A stretch of 64,000 nucleotides of DNA from DASUPK01 sp963819715 (GCA_963819715.1 CAWFXE010000003.1:62001-126000); one strand, 5' to 3'; positions 44,761 to 53,587 are shown, numbered from the stretch's first letter. Notes: generated from the sequence alone by a model not told the origin. A program made the numbers and translations.

Positions 44761-45438
44761 TTATACGGGCAGCTTCTGCGCGTGCTTGCGGCACTTCTTG
44801 CGCGCCTTCTTGGAGGCCTTCTTCTTCTTCTTCATCTTGCACTTCTTGAGCGCCGCGGCGCGCTGGCCCGTGTCCCCGGCGGAAGCCGGCTCGAGAGTCG
44901 CGCTCAGATCGGCCCGGACGCTCGGCGGCCCCGCCGTGGGAAAGGCGTGGGGTACACCGAGCGCGGGGTCACCGCCACTGAAGTAGTGGAAGTGGTCCGC
45001 GGCATTGCTGGTGGGGAACCCACAGATGTAGCCCCAGTCGCCGATCACCTGGCCGGCCTTCACGGAGAGCTGCGTGGAGAAGGTCTGCACCCCGGCCGCG
45101 GTGAAGGTGCCCGGATCGCTCTTCGCGACCACGTTGTAGGTCGTGCCCGGTACCGGCTGCAGGACCAGAAGCTTGACCTGATGGGATCCAGCATCGCTCG
45201 CTGCCGAAAACGATGTGATCACTCCGTCGACGGGAACGGTGTAGGCCGGAGCGCTACCGCCGGCGTCCTGCACCTGGCCGAAGTTGTCACTGCATGTCCC
45301 GGGGGACCCGGTCTGCCCAAGGGCGGTTGCGGCCTGAGCTGAAGCACCGACCGACGCTAAGAGCGCCGCGCTGCACACGAGACTCGCAGTCGACGCGGCC
45401 AGCCATCTAGAGCGCGTAACGAGCCCGCGGCTAGTCAT
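44761..45438 (-). CDS. Exported protein with lysine-rich C-terminus inside the dcw cluster
   Basis: 225 residues: signal peptide (WLAASTASLVCSAALLASVG and ASAQA), a beta-rich body (AYTVPVDGVITSFSAASDAG, KLLVLQPVPGTTYNVV, GDWGYICGFPTSNAADHFHY) with three or four Cys, then a basic tail LKKCKMKKKKKASKKARKKC. Unrecognised. The body resembles other surface or extracellular proteins of this lineage, and the tail could bind teichoic acids or anionic wall polymers (inference). It separates mraY from murD, which are normally neighbours, and is co-directional with both. Confidence 0.65.
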   Translation of the reverse strand: MTSRGLVTRSRWLAASTASLVCSAALLASVGASAQAATALGQTGSPGTCSDNFGQVQDAGGSAPAYTVPVDGVITSFSAASDAGSHQVKLLVLQPVPGTTYNVVAKSDPGTFTAAGVQTFSTQLSVKAGQVIGDWGYICGFPTSNAADHFHYFSGGDPALGVPHAFPTAGPPSVRADLSATLEPASAGDTGQRAAALKKCKMKKKKKASKKARKKCRKHAQKLPV

Positions 45439-45508
45439 GAAGGTCCTCTTTCCTCGTTCCCCAGCCCCCTCGGCGGGAAGGAGCCTAGTGCAAGTGCGCC
45501 GGCGGCCG

Positions 45509-46486
45509 CTACGACCCGATCGACTGCTGGTAGAGCGTGAAGCCGATCCCGGAGCAGACGGCGGCGATGATCCAGAAGCGGAGCATGATCTTCGTCTCCG
45601 ACCAGGCCATCAGCTCGAAGTGATGGTGGACCGGGGCCATCAGCAGGACGCGGCGGCGGAACGTCTTGAACGCGAAGACCTGGAGAGCGACCGAGAGGGC
45701 CTCGATGACGAAGATGCCGCCCGTGACGATCAGCAGGATCTCCGTCTGAGTCATCACCGCCATGGCGCCGATGGCGCCGCCCAGGCCGAGCGAGCCCGTG
45801 TCACCCATGAAGATCGAGGCGGGGAAGGCGTTGAACCAGAGGAAGCCGATGCAGCCGCCCACCAGGCAGGCGGCGAGCAGCGAGAGGTCGTGCTCCCCGG
45901 TGGTGATGAAGGTGATGGCCGTATAGGCGAGCAGGACGATCGCGCAGCAGCCGGCGGCCAGGCCGTCCAGGCCGTCGGTGAGATTGACCGCGTTGCTCGA
46001 CCCGGCTATCACCAGGAAGATCACGAGCGGATAGACGGCATCCGGGATGTCGAGGGATGCGTGGGAGATGCGCAGTTCGAGGCTCGAATCGAGGCCGACA
46101 GAGTGGTGGGCGACGTACCAGAGCCCGAGCGCCAGGAGCAGCTGGAAGAACAGCTTGTAGCGAGCCGACAACCCGAGAGACCGGCGCCGGGTGATCTTCA
46201 GGTAGTCGTCGGCGAAGCCGATCAGGGCGCACCCGATCGCCACGCCGAAGACCGCCAGGCTCGCCGTGCTGCGATCAGACAGGACGAGGTACGGGATCGC
46301 GACAGCCGTGACGATCAGCAGGCCGCCCATCGTCGGCGTGCCCGCCTTCTCGTGGTGCTCCTCGGGCCCCTCCTCCCGGATCTGCTGGCCGAACTCCCTG
46401 ACCCGCAGGTACTCGATGAACTTCGGGCCCAGGAAGATGCAGCTCAGCATCGTGCCCATGCCCGCGATGAGAATCTCGCCGAGCAC
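45509..46486 (-). CDS. mraY: Phospho-N-acetylmuramoyl-pentapeptide transferase
   Basis: Forms lipid I from UDP-MurNAc-pentapeptide and undecaprenyl phosphate in the membrane. The 325 residues have about ten helices and the catalytic motifs GTPTMGGLLIV, GFADDYLKI (Asp pair), SSNAVNLTDGLDGLAAG and LMAPVHHHFELMAW (HHH motif). The ATG at 46486 directly abuts the murF stop. Full length. Confidence 0.96.
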   Translation of the reverse strand: MLGEILIAGMGTMLSCIFLGPKFIEYLRVREFGQQIREEGPEEHHEKAGTPTMGGLLIVTAVAIPYLVLSDRSTASLAVFGVAIGCALIGFADDYLKITRRRSLGLSARYKLFFQLLLALGLWYVAHHSVGLDSSLELRISHASLDIPDAVYPLVIFLVIAGSSNAVNLTDGLDGLAAGCCAIVLLAYTAITFITTGEHDLSLLAACLVGGCIGFLWFNAFPASIFMGDTGSLGLGGAIGAMAVMTQTEILLIVTGGIFVIEALSVALQVFAFKTFRRRVLLMAPVHHHFELMAWSETKIMLRFWIIAAVCSGIGFTLYQQSIGS

Positions 46487-47851
46487 CTAGCTCACCTTGA
46501 GCTTCTCGGCCACGCGCTCCAGGCCGACCGCGCGTGAGCCCTTCACCAGAACCGCGTCGCCCGGGCCGAGTGCCTCGGCGAGGGCGTCCGCCGCAGCGTC
46601 GGCGTCGGCGACGTGCTGGTCCGGCTCATATGCCGCGGCCATCTCGCCGACGCCGATGATCAGCTCGACCCCCTTCTCGCGCGCGTGCTCGCCGATCTCG
46701 CGGTGGTAGTCGGCCGCGTCCGGACCGAGTTCGCGCATCTCGCCGAGCACGGCGATCCGGCGGCCGCCCGCCTCGACCGTGGCGAGGTGGTCCAGCGCCG
46801 CCCGCATGGAGATCGGGTTGGCGTTGTAGGAGTCGTTGATCAGGATGGCGTTCCCCGGGAGCTCCACCAGCTCCCCACGGAGGCGCGAGAAGACTATCCC
46901 GGGCGCCCGATCGGCCATCTCGCGCAGTGGGAATCCGAGCGCGAGGCCCGCCGCGACCGCCGCCAGGGCGTTATCGAGATTGTGCGCTTCGACGAACGGG
47001 AACTTGAAGGCCTCCTCCCCCTCAGGCGTCTTGACCAGCGCGTCGGTCTCCCCCGCCTCGGCCAGGACCCAGGTCGCCTCGACGTCGCCGCCAGCGCCGA
47101 AGCGGAGGAGCTTCGTGGCACGCTCGAGGTGGGGATCCAACGCGCCGGGCTCCGCCGGGACGACCGCCGTGCCGCCCTCACGCAGCCCATCGATGATCTC
47201 CGCCTTGGCGGCCGCGATCGCCTCGACCGACCCCAGCAGCTCGACGTGCACGGGCCCGACGTTGGTGATCACGGCGACGTCCGGTGCGGCGATCGCGCAG
47301 AGCTCCGCGATCTGGCCCGGGCCGCGCATTCCCATCTCCAGGACCAGCACCTCGGTCTCCTCGGGGGCGGCGAGCACCGCCAGCGGCAGGCCGATCTCGG
47401 TGTTGTAGTTCTCCGGGCTCGCCTGCACCTGAGCAGGCAGCAGCGTGCGGCAGATGTCCTTGACGGAGGTCTTGCCCGTCGATCCCGTAATCCCGACGAC
47501 GAGCGCATCCAGCTCGCTTCTCCAGGCTCGTGCCAGCGACTGCAGCGAGGCGAGTGGGTCCTTCGCGCCGAGGATCCATCCCGCGCCGTCGAGCGCCGCG
47601 CCCGCCTTGCGCTGCGCGGCCAGCTCGCGACCCCACTGCGTGCCGACGAGGATTCCCCAAGCCCTGTCTCGCAGAGCAGCCGCCCCGAACTCGCCCCCGT
47701 CGGCGTGGTCCCCGCGCAGGCCGACGAACAGGTCGCCCTCGCTGACCTCCCGCGAGTCGATCACGGCTCGGGTGGGACCACCCTCGTCGCCTCGCGCCAG
47801 GACCTCGGCCCCCGCCAGGGAGGCGAGACGGTCGCCGTCGAGGGAGATCAA
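46487..47851 (-). CDS. murF: UDP-MurNAc-tripeptide:D-Ala-D-Ala ligase
   Basis: Adds D-Ala-D-Ala to complete the pentapeptide. The 454 residues include AVIDSREVSEGDLFVGLRG, VVGITGSTGKTSVKDICRTL (P-loop), SPENYNTEIGLPLAVL, LEMGMRGPGQIAELCAIAAP, NVGPVHVELLGS and LINDSYNANPISMRAALD. The start overlaps the murE stop by 4 bp. Confidence 0.96.
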   Translation of the reverse strand: MISLDGDRLASLAGAEVLARGDEGGPTRAVIDSREVSEGDLFVGLRGDHADGGEFGAAALRDRAWGILVGTQWGRELAAQRKAGAALDGAGWILGAKDPLASLQSLARAWRSELDALVVGITGSTGKTSVKDICRTLLPAQVQASPENYNTEIGLPLAVLAAPEETEVLVLEMGMRGPGQIAELCAIAAPDVAVITNVGPVHVELLGSVEAIAAAKAEIIDGLREGGTAVVPAEPGALDPHLERATKLLRFGAGGDVEATWVLAEAGETDALVKTPEGEEAFKFPFVEAHNLDNALAAVAAGLALGFPLREMADRAPGIVFSRLRGELVELPGNAILINDSYNANPISMRAALDHLATVEAGGRRIAVLGEMRELGPDAADYHREIGEHAREKGVELIIGVGEMAAAYEPDQHVADADAAADALAEALGPGDAVLVKGSRAVGLERVAEKLKVS

Positions 47852-49362
47852 GTTGCGGCGCTCGCCTTGCTCAGGTTCCGCAGCTCATCCCGGGCCACCT
47901 CGCGGTCGTCGAACGGGATCTTCCGCCCGTTCTCGAACTCCTGCCCCTGCTCGTGCCCCTTGCCGGCGATCACGACCAGGTCGCCCTGCTGCGCCCGCCC
48001 GAGCGCCATTGCGATCGCGGCGCGACGGTCAGCGTCAACCAGCACCTCGGCATGTGGGTTCTGCGGAATCCCGGCTCTGATCTGATCGATGATCGCAACG
48101 GGATCCTCGGAGCGCGGGTTGTCGGACGTCACCGTGGCGACGTCGGAGAGCTCCGCCCCCGCCCTGCCCATCAGCGGCCGCTTCTCGGTGTCGCGGTCGC
48201 CGCCGCACCCGAAGACCGAGATCAGCTTGCCGCCGGTCAGCCGTCGCGCGGCTCCCAGGACGTTCTCCAGGGAGTCCGGCGTGTGGGCGTAGTCGACGAT
48301 CACGCCGAACGGCTGGCCCTCGTCGATCGACTCGAACCGCCCCGGCACCTGCTCGGCAGACGCCAGCGCCCGCGCCGACTTCCCCAGGTCGAGTCCAAGC
48401 GCGTAGGCCACGGCGAGAGCGGCCAGGGCATTCGAGACATTGAAGTCGCCCGGAAGCGGTGTCTGCACGTCGAGCTCGCCATCCGGGGACATGCAGAGGA
48501 AGCGCGAGCCGCTGGGATCGAAGGTGACGCCGCGCGCGCTCAGATCCGCCGCGCCGCCCGCCGCCGAGTACGTGATGCAGTCTCCGCCGTCGCCGGTGGA
48601 GAGCTCCTGCGCCAGCCGCTGGCCGTAGGGATCGTCGAGGTTGACGACGGAGATGCCGCCCTCGAGCTCGATCAGCGGAGCGCCGCCCTCCCCCATGAAG
48701 AGGATCCGCTTGGCCGCGAAGTAGTCCTCCATGTCGTCGTGGAAGTCGAGGTGATCCTGGCTCAGGTTCGTGAAGACCTTGACAGCGAAGTCGATCGCGT
48801 CGGCTCGGTGCAGGACGAGCGCGTGCGAGGAGACCTCCATCGCGCAGGCGTCGTCCCCCGCTTCGAGCATGCGGGCGAAGGTCCGCTGCAGGTCGATCGC
48901 CTCGGGAGTCGTCCGCTCCACCTCCTCGATCTGGCCGCCGACCATCTGGCGCACGGTGCCGAGCAGGCCGCACTGCTTGCCGGCCGACTCGAGCAGATGC
49001 CGCACCAGAAAGGCCGTAGTCGTCTTGCCATTTGTCCCGGTGATGCCGATGACGGTCAGCTCTGAGGTGGGGTCCTCGTTGAAGGCCGCGGCGACCGGCG
49101 CCATCGCCGCCCGGGCGTCCTCCACCTGAGCCTGGGGCACGTCGAGCTCCAGCGGGCGCTCCACCACCAGGGCCCCGGCCCCGGCCTCGACCGCGGCCGC
49201 CGCGAAGTCGTGGCCGTCCGTCTTCTCCCCCGCGAAGCAGAAGAACAGGGTCCCGCCGCTCACCCGACGGCTGTCGTAGGCGAGGTCGAGGACCTCCACC
49301 GTCGGGTCCCCGCGCACCTCTGCGGCGACGCCAGCGGCTCTGAGCAGCTCACCGAGCTCCAT
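47848..49362 (-). CDS. murE: UDP-MurNAc-Ala-D-Glu:meso-diaminopimelate ligase
   Basis: Adds the third residue of the stem peptide. The 504 residues carry DLAYDSRRVSGGTLFFCFAG, VIGITGTNGKTTTAFLVRHL (P-loop), TTPEAIDLQRTFARML, NLSQDHLDFHDDMEDYF, VDYAHTPDSLENVLGAAR and, importantly, TSDNPRSEDP. The DNPR form of that motif selects meso-diaminopimelate rather than lysine, so the organism should have DAP-type peptidoglycan. It starts 39 bp after the ftsI stop. Confidence 0.96.
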   Translation of the reverse strand: MELGELLRAAGVAAEVRGDPTVEVLDLAYDSRRVSGGTLFFCFAGEKTDGHDFAAAAVEAGAGALVVERPLELDVPQAQVEDARAAMAPVAAAFNEDPTSELTVIGITGTNGKTTTAFLVRHLLESAGKQCGLLGTVRQMVGGQIEEVERTTPEAIDLQRTFARMLEAGDDACAMEVSSHALVLHRADAIDFAVKVFTNLSQDHLDFHDDMEDYFAAKRILFMGEGGAPLIELEGGISVVNLDDPYGQRLAQELSTGDGGDCITYSAAGGAADLSARGVTFDPSGSRFLCMSPDGELDVQTPLPGDFNVSNALAALAVAYALGLDLGKSARALASAEQVPGRFESIDEGQPFGVIVDYAHTPDSLENVLGAARRLTGGKLISVFGCGGDRDTEKRPLMGRAGAELSDVATVTSDNPRSEDPVAIIDQIRAGIPQNPHAEVLVDADRRAAIAMALGRAQQGDLVVIAGKGHEQGQEFENGRKIPFDDREVARDELRNLSKASAAT

Positions 49363-49401
49363 CCCGACGCGATTCTAGGAGCGAGCGGCCCGTTGGCCGG
49401 A

Positions 49402-51060
49402 TCAGTTGGGCGAAATGCCCAGATAGGGCAGCGCGAACTCCGCGATCTGGCCGAAGACCGGTGCGGCGACCAGGCCGCCGACGTGGACGTACTGCGGTTC
49501 GTCGACCACCACGGCGACGAGCAGCTTGGGATGGGCGGCCGGGGCGAAGCCGACGAATGAGGCCACGTAGCGGCTGTCGGAGTAGGTGCCGTTCTCGACC
49601 TTCTGGGCGGTGCCCGTCTTGCCCGCCAGCGTGTAGCCGGGGACGCTCACCTCTGAGGCGGTGCCGCCCGGCGCGAGCACCCCCTTCAGCATCTGGCGCA
49701 GCTGGGCCGCCGTCCGCGAGGTGATCACCCGGTGCGGGTCGGTCGCGTGATCGACCGGCTGGCCACCGACCTGCTCGACAAGGGTGGGGCGGCGCAGGAT
49801 GCCGCCGTCGGCGATCGCGGAGTAGGCCGTGGCCATCTGCATCGGGGTCACCGAGAGGCCCTGGCCGATCGGCAGGTTGCCCATCGTCGAGCCGGAGTAG
49901 TCGTCGAGCGCCGGGACGATCCCGCGCTCCTCGCCCGGGTAGCCGACCCCGGTCGGGCGGCCGAAGCCGAAGCGGTTGATCCACGCCGAGAAGCGGCTGG
50001 CGCCCTCCTTCAGCCCGATCGTCACCGCGCCCACGTTGGAGGACTCGGCCAGGATCTGCGCGGTGGTGAGCGTCACCGGCGGCCGGGCCTCGGCCTCGCC
50101 GATGGTCCGGTCGTAGACGTGGATCTCCGAGGGCAGGTAGAAGCTCGAGCTCGGGGTCACCACGTGGTCCTCGAGAGCCGAGGCGACGGTGAAGGCCTTG
50201 AAGGTGGAGCCCGGCTCGTAGGTGAATCCGGTGGAGCGGTTCTCCAGCTCATCCGAGGTCGCGTTCGAGAGGTCCTCCGGGTCAAAGCCGGGGGTGTTCG
50301 CCATCGCGAGCACCTCGCCCGTGTTGGGGTTCATGACGACCGCGGTCCCGCCCTTCGCGTCGTAGTGGTGCACAGCCTCGTTGAGCGCCTCCTCGGTCTT
50401 GCCCTGGATGGCGGCGTCGAGCGTCGTCTGGACGTCGTCCCCGACGCTCGCCGGCTTGACGGTCTCCATGCGAAGCGGCCGCCCGACCGCGTCGTGGACG
50501 ACATCCTCCTCGCCGTTGGCTCCCCCGAGCACGCTGTTCTCGGAGTGCTCGAGGCCGGTCAGGCCCTGGTTGTCCGTGCCGACTGCCCCGATCACCTGCG
50601 AGGCGAGCTCGCCCTGCGGGTAGAGCCGCTTGCTGGTCGGGACGGTCGATATTCCGGTGATGCCCAGGTCCTTGACCTCGGCGGCGACGTTCGGGTCGAC
50701 CTTCCTCGCCAGGTAGGCGAAGCCGGAGTTGCGGTCGGAGAGCGCGTCGAGCAGGTCGGAGGTCGGCTCACCGAGGACCTGGTGGAGCTTCAGCGCCGTT
50801 TGCCCCGGGTCCTTCACCTGGTACGGCGTCGCGACCACGTCCGCAGCATCCTCAGAGGCGGCGAGAACCTTGCCGTTGCGGTCGAGCACCCTGCCGCGCT
50901 CGCCCGGGATGGTCACCGTGGTGACCTGCTGGCTGTGCGCCTCGGCGCGGAGGGTGCCTCCCTTCACGCCCTGGAGCCAGAACGAGCGGACGAACGCGAC
51001 GGCGAAGAGGAGGAAGAAGATGCAGAAGAGCAGCCCGAGGCGGCGATCTATCAGTCGCAT
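49402..51060 (-). CDS. ftsI: Division-specific penicillin-binding protein (FtsI/PBP3, class B)
   Basis: Septal transpeptidase. 552 residues: one N-terminal membrane anchor (LLFCIFFLLFAVAFVRSFWL), a class B pedestal domain (PGERGRVLDRNGKVLA, RLYPQGELASQVIGAVGTDN), then the penicillin-binding domain. Its catalytic motifs are SxxK in YEPGSTFKAFTVASALE, SxN in LAESSNVGAV and KTG in LAGKTGTAQKVENGTY. No PASTA domains are present. It is followed by murE and preceded by the ftsL-like gene. Confidence 0.95.
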   Translation of the reverse strand: MRLIDRRLGLLFCIFFLLFAVAFVRSFWLQGVKGGTLRAEAHSQQVTTVTIPGERGRVLDRNGKVLAASEDAADVVATPYQVKDPGQTALKLHQVLGEPTSDLLDALSDRNSGFAYLARKVDPNVAAEVKDLGITGISTVPTSKRLYPQGELASQVIGAVGTDNQGLTGLEHSENSVLGGANGEEDVVHDAVGRPLRMETVKPASVGDDVQTTLDAAIQGKTEEALNEAVHHYDAKGGTAVVMNPNTGEVLAMANTPGFDPEDLSNATSDELENRSTGFTYEPGSTFKAFTVASALEDHVVTPSSSFYLPSEIHVYDRTIGEAEARPPVTLTTAQILAESSNVGAVTIGLKEGASRFSAWINRFGFGRPTGVGYPGEERGIVPALDDYSGSTMGNLPIGQGLSVTPMQMATAYSAIADGGILRRPTLVEQVGGQPVDHATDPHRVITSRTAAQLRQMLKGVLAPGGTASEVSVPGYTLAGKTGTAQKVENGTYSDSRYVASFVGFAPAAHPKLLVAVVVDEPQYVHVGGLVAAPVFGQIAEFALPYLGISPN

Positions 51061-51072
51061 CGCCAGGCGTCC

Positions 51073-51804
51073 TTAGAGACCGACGCCTCCGGTGGAGCTC
51101 CCGGAGGAGCCGGATGAAGAGCTGGTGCCGCTCGAGGAGCCGCTGGTGGAGGTCGAGCTCGTCCCGCTCGTGCTCGGCGCCGGCGTGGGCGCCACCGTCG
51201 TCGTCTGCGGCGTGCTCGAGCTGGTGCTCACAGGCGCGTACGAGGTGCCGGGGGCCGGATAGCTCGAGGGCAGGCTCGGGGCCGCCAGGAAGCCGTCGGT
51301 GCCCAGGAGGTGGGCCAGGCGCTCGGCGCTGCCGTCACTCCCGTTCAGGTAGCTGATCTGGTTCGGGTTCGGGTTGGCCATCCCGAGGCGGGCGGCCTCG
51401 TTCTCCACTCGGCTGGCGGAGAGGCGCTCGTCGATCTGCGCGTGCAATCCGGAGATCTCGGTCTTGAGCTCGTCGATCTGCAGCGAGCGCCCGCCCGAGC
51501 CGGCGGTGAGGCTGAGGCTCGCGACGTTCAGGGCGACGATCCCCACCAGCAGCGCGCCGAGCACGGCGATCCAGCCGCGGCCGCGGGTGAGCCGCATGAT
51601 CAGGCTCGAGTCGGAGAAATCGCGGACGGCGCCCGCGCTGCGGACGGCGGCCTGCGGGAAGAGTGCGGCGCCGGCGACGGCGGGACGGACCAGCCGGGCG
51701 GCGGGAGCCTGGCGGGGGCGCGGCCTGCGCTTGGGCGCGGGACGCGGCCTGCGCCGAGGCGCCGGTCGCGTCGCCGGCGCCGCGCGTGCGGTTGCGGCCT
51801 CCAT
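51073..51804 (-). CDS. FtsL-like division protein with Ser/Thr-rich extracellular tail
   Basis: 243 residues in the ftsL position between rsmH and ftsI. A long Arg/Pro/Ala cytoplasmic head (PRRRPRPAPKRRPRPRQAP) precedes one membrane helix at about 77-98 (WIAVLGALLVGIVALNVASL). Then comes a short coiled coil (LQIDELKTEISGLHAQID, about 111-140) ending in RLGMANPNPNQISYL, as in FtsL/DivIC. The last 70 residues are nearly all Ser, Thr, Gly and Pro, unusual for FtsL. I give no symbol because FtsL sequences are poorly conserved. Its start overlaps the rsmH stop by 1 bp. Confidence 0.75.
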   Translation of the reverse strand: MEAATARAAPATRPAPRRRPRPAPKRRPRPRQAPAARLVRPAVAGAALFPQAAVRSAGAVRDFSDSSLIMRLTRGRGWIAVLGALLVGIVALNVASLSLTAGSGGRSLQIDELKTEISGLHAQIDERLSASRVENEAARLGMANPNPNQISYLNGSDGSAERLAHLLGTDGFLAAPSLPSSYPAPGTSYAPVSTSSSTPQTTTVAPTPAPSTSGTSSTSTSGSSSGTSSSSGSSGSSTGGVGL

Positions 51805-52808
51805 CAGCCGGCCTCCTCCGCCTCGCGGATCTTGAGCGCGGCGCGCAGGTGAGCCGACGATGCTCGCGGATTCCGCTCGATCTCATCGGGACCTGGCGCG
51901 ATCGCGCGCTTGGTGAGCAGCTCGGCCTCGGGCTCGCGGCCGCAGACGCAGATGGGGAGCTCCGGCGGGCAGATGCAGCCGCGCGCCCGGTCGGCGAGGA
52001 AGCGCTTCACGCGCCGGTCCTCGAGCGAGTGGAAGGAGATCCCCCCGAGACGCCCGCCGGTCGGCAGGATCGCCCAAGCGAGGGGCAGGGCGTGGTCGAG
52101 GGCGTCGAGCTCGCCGTTGACGGCGATGCGGATCGCCTGGAAGGTGCGCTTGGCGGGGTGCCCGCGGCCGAACCGCTCCGACGGCGGGATCGCGGACTTG
52201 ATGGCGGCGACGAGCTGCGCCGTCGTGTCGATCGGCCTGCGCTTGACGATTTCGCGAGCGATCGACCCGGCCCGGCGCTCCTCGCCGAGCTCGCGGATCA
52301 CGTTCGCCAGGCGGTCCTGGGGCCAGTCGTTGACGACGGTGGTGGCCGAGAGACTCTGCGTCGGGTCCATCCGCATGTCCAGTGGTGCGTCATAGGAGTA
52401 GGAGAAGCCCCGCTCCCAGGCGTCGACCTGCATCGATGACATGCCGAGGTCGAAGAGGATCCCGTCAGGGCGGACGCCCTCGGAGCGCAACCCCTCGAGC
52501 GCGGCGACGAAGTCGGCGCGCAGGAACCGGGTGCGCGACGGCGCAACGGTCGCGAATTCGCTCCAGCGCTCCTCCGAGGCGGGGTCGCGGTCCACGGCGA
52601 TCAGCTCGCCCTCGGCGCCGATGCGCTCGGAGATCAGGCGGGCGTGCCCGCCGCCGCCGAAGGTGCAGTCAACGAAGGTCTCCCCCGGCTTGGGGTCGAG
52701 GACATCGATCAGCTCTGTGGCGAGAACGGGCTCGTGTTCCTGTGGCACATAGGAAAGGTTCGCTGAACGGGCCAGCGATCCCACTATCTGATGCGTTGCC
52801 GTGGCCAT
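51804..52808 (-). CDS. rsmH: 16S rRNA (cytosine-1402 N4)-methyltransferase
   Basis: SAM-dependent methyltransferase (MraW). From the ATG at 52808: EHEPVLATELIDVL, ETFVDCTFGGGGHARLISER (SAM site), IAVDRDPAS, GILFDLGMSSMQVDAWERGF, RGHPAKRTFQAIRIAVNGEL and GGISFHSLEDRRVKRFLAD. 334 residues, usual. The gap to the mraZ stop is 1 bp. Confidence 0.96.
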   Translation of the reverse strand: MATATHQIVGSLARSANLSYVPQEHEPVLATELIDVLDPKPGETFVDCTFGGGGHARLISERIGAEGELIAVDRDPASEERWSEFATVAPSRTRFLRADFVAALEGLRSEGVRPDGILFDLGMSSMQVDAWERGFSYSYDAPLDMRMDPTQSLSATTVVNDWPQDRLANVIRELGEERRAGSIAREIVKRRPIDTTAQLVAAIKSAIPPSERFGRGHPAKRTFQAIRIAVNGELDALDHALPLAWAILPTGGRLGGISFHSLEDRRVKRFLADRARGCICPPELPICVCGREPEAELLTKRAIAPGPDEIERNPRASSAHLRAALKIREAEEAG

Positions 52809-52809
52809 C

Positions 52810-53253
52810 TCAGCCTCCTTCGCTCTCGGAGAGGTTCTCCGCGACGTCCGAAACCTCTGCATCCATTTCCTTCTCGTAGGCGGCCCAGCGCTCGACGCTC
52901 CAGATCTCGAACCAGTCGTCGGAGCCGACGACCACGCAGGGGCCCTCCCCCAGGCCAGCGTGCTCGATCAGCTTCTTGGGCAGGCGGATGCGCCCGGCGG
53001 AGTCCAGGGAGTCGTCGAAGGCCCCGCCGTGGAAGTGGCGGCGGAGCATGCGGCCGCGCTTGCCGAGCGGGTTGGTCTCGCCCAGGAAGGTCTTCGTGAA
53101 GTTCTCGTAGCCGCCGGGCGCGAACACCCAGACGGAGGGGTCGAGCCCTTTGGCGAGAACGACTCCATCAGCCAGCGCCGCGCGGAACCTCGAAGGGACC
53201 GTGAGGCGGTCCTTCGCATCGAGATTGTGCTCGTACTGACCGAGAAACGACAA
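52810..53253 (-). CDS. mraZ: Transcriptional regulator MraZ
   Basis: Dodecameric repressor of the dcw cluster. The 147 residues show the two tandem AbrB-like halves: FLGQYEHNLDAKDRLTVPSR (DxKxR motif) and FDDSLDSAGRIRLPKKLIEH (DxxGR motif). The start is a TTG at 53253 with a purine-rich GGAGAGGG upstream. MraZ binds TGGGN repeats, and such a box lies about 100 bp upstream, so autoregulation of the whole cluster is likely. Confidence 0.95.
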   Translation of the reverse strand: MSFLGQYEHNLDAKDRLTVPSRFRAALADGVVLAKGLDPSVWVFAPGGYENFTKTFLGETNPLGKRGRMLRRHFHGGAFDDSLDSAGRIRLPKKLIEHAGLGEGPCVVVGSDDWFEIWSVERWAAYEKEMDAEVSDVAENLSESEGG

Positions 53254-53292
53254 AGTGGGTCCCTCTCCGGAGGCTGTTGGTCTGTTCGGAGC

Positions 53293-53335
53293 GGGCCGGG
53301 GTGGTGAGGTGGGAGGAGCCTCATCACCCCGGCCC
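53293..53335 (-). repeat. Long hairpin in the mraZ 5' leader
   Basis: Arms of 17 bp (53293-53309 and 53319-53335) pair with one mismatch around a 9-nt loop. It lies between the MraZ box and the mraZ start, hence in the untranslated leader of the dcw transcript if the promoter is at or upstream of the box. It is GC-rich with no following U-run, so it may influence mRNA stability or elongation rather than act as a plain terminator. Confidence 0.6.
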
Positions 53336-53352
53336 TATTGACCAACTCTGTT

Positions 53353-53377
53353 TGCCACGCTAACCCACTCTGTCCCA
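53353..53377 (-). promoter_or_regulatory. MraZ operator box
   Basis: On the minus strand three repeats TGGGA, TGGGT and TGGCA follow each other with 5-nt spacers, an exact 10-bp period. This is the known MraZ-binding arrangement (direct TGGGN repeats). The third repeat has one change. Position about 100 bp upstream of mraZ fits autoregulation. Confidence 0.8.
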
Positions 53378-53414
53378 CTTTGCAACACAGATTGGGCAGC
53401 GGCATTTCAGCCGA

Positions 53415-53542
53415 TCCGTCGGACGGAATTGCTAGCCGCGTCCGGACAGGCCTGAATTCCGCATTCCAATGCGGTTTGCGGGGCCGTTGCATCAACCACC
53501 TTGGGCCCCGATCGGGGTCCTCTCCTGCAAGCCCGGTTGCAG
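53415..53542. repeat. Run of four short inverted repeats upstream of the dcw cluster
   Basis: TCCGTC-G-GACGGA (53415-53427), CCGCATT-CC-AATGCGG (53459-53474), the palindrome CCCCGATCGGGG (53506-53517) and CTGCAA-N6-TTGCAG (53525-53542). They fill the gap between the VOC gene, transcribed toward them, and the MraZ box. The two nearest the VOC stop could terminate it; the others may be regulator sites. No gene or RNA gene is seen in this roughly 330-bp gap. Confidence 0.5.
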
Positions 53543-53587
53543 CAAAGAGGATCCCCGCCGGAGATCCCCCACTTTGCCCCCCGCCGT

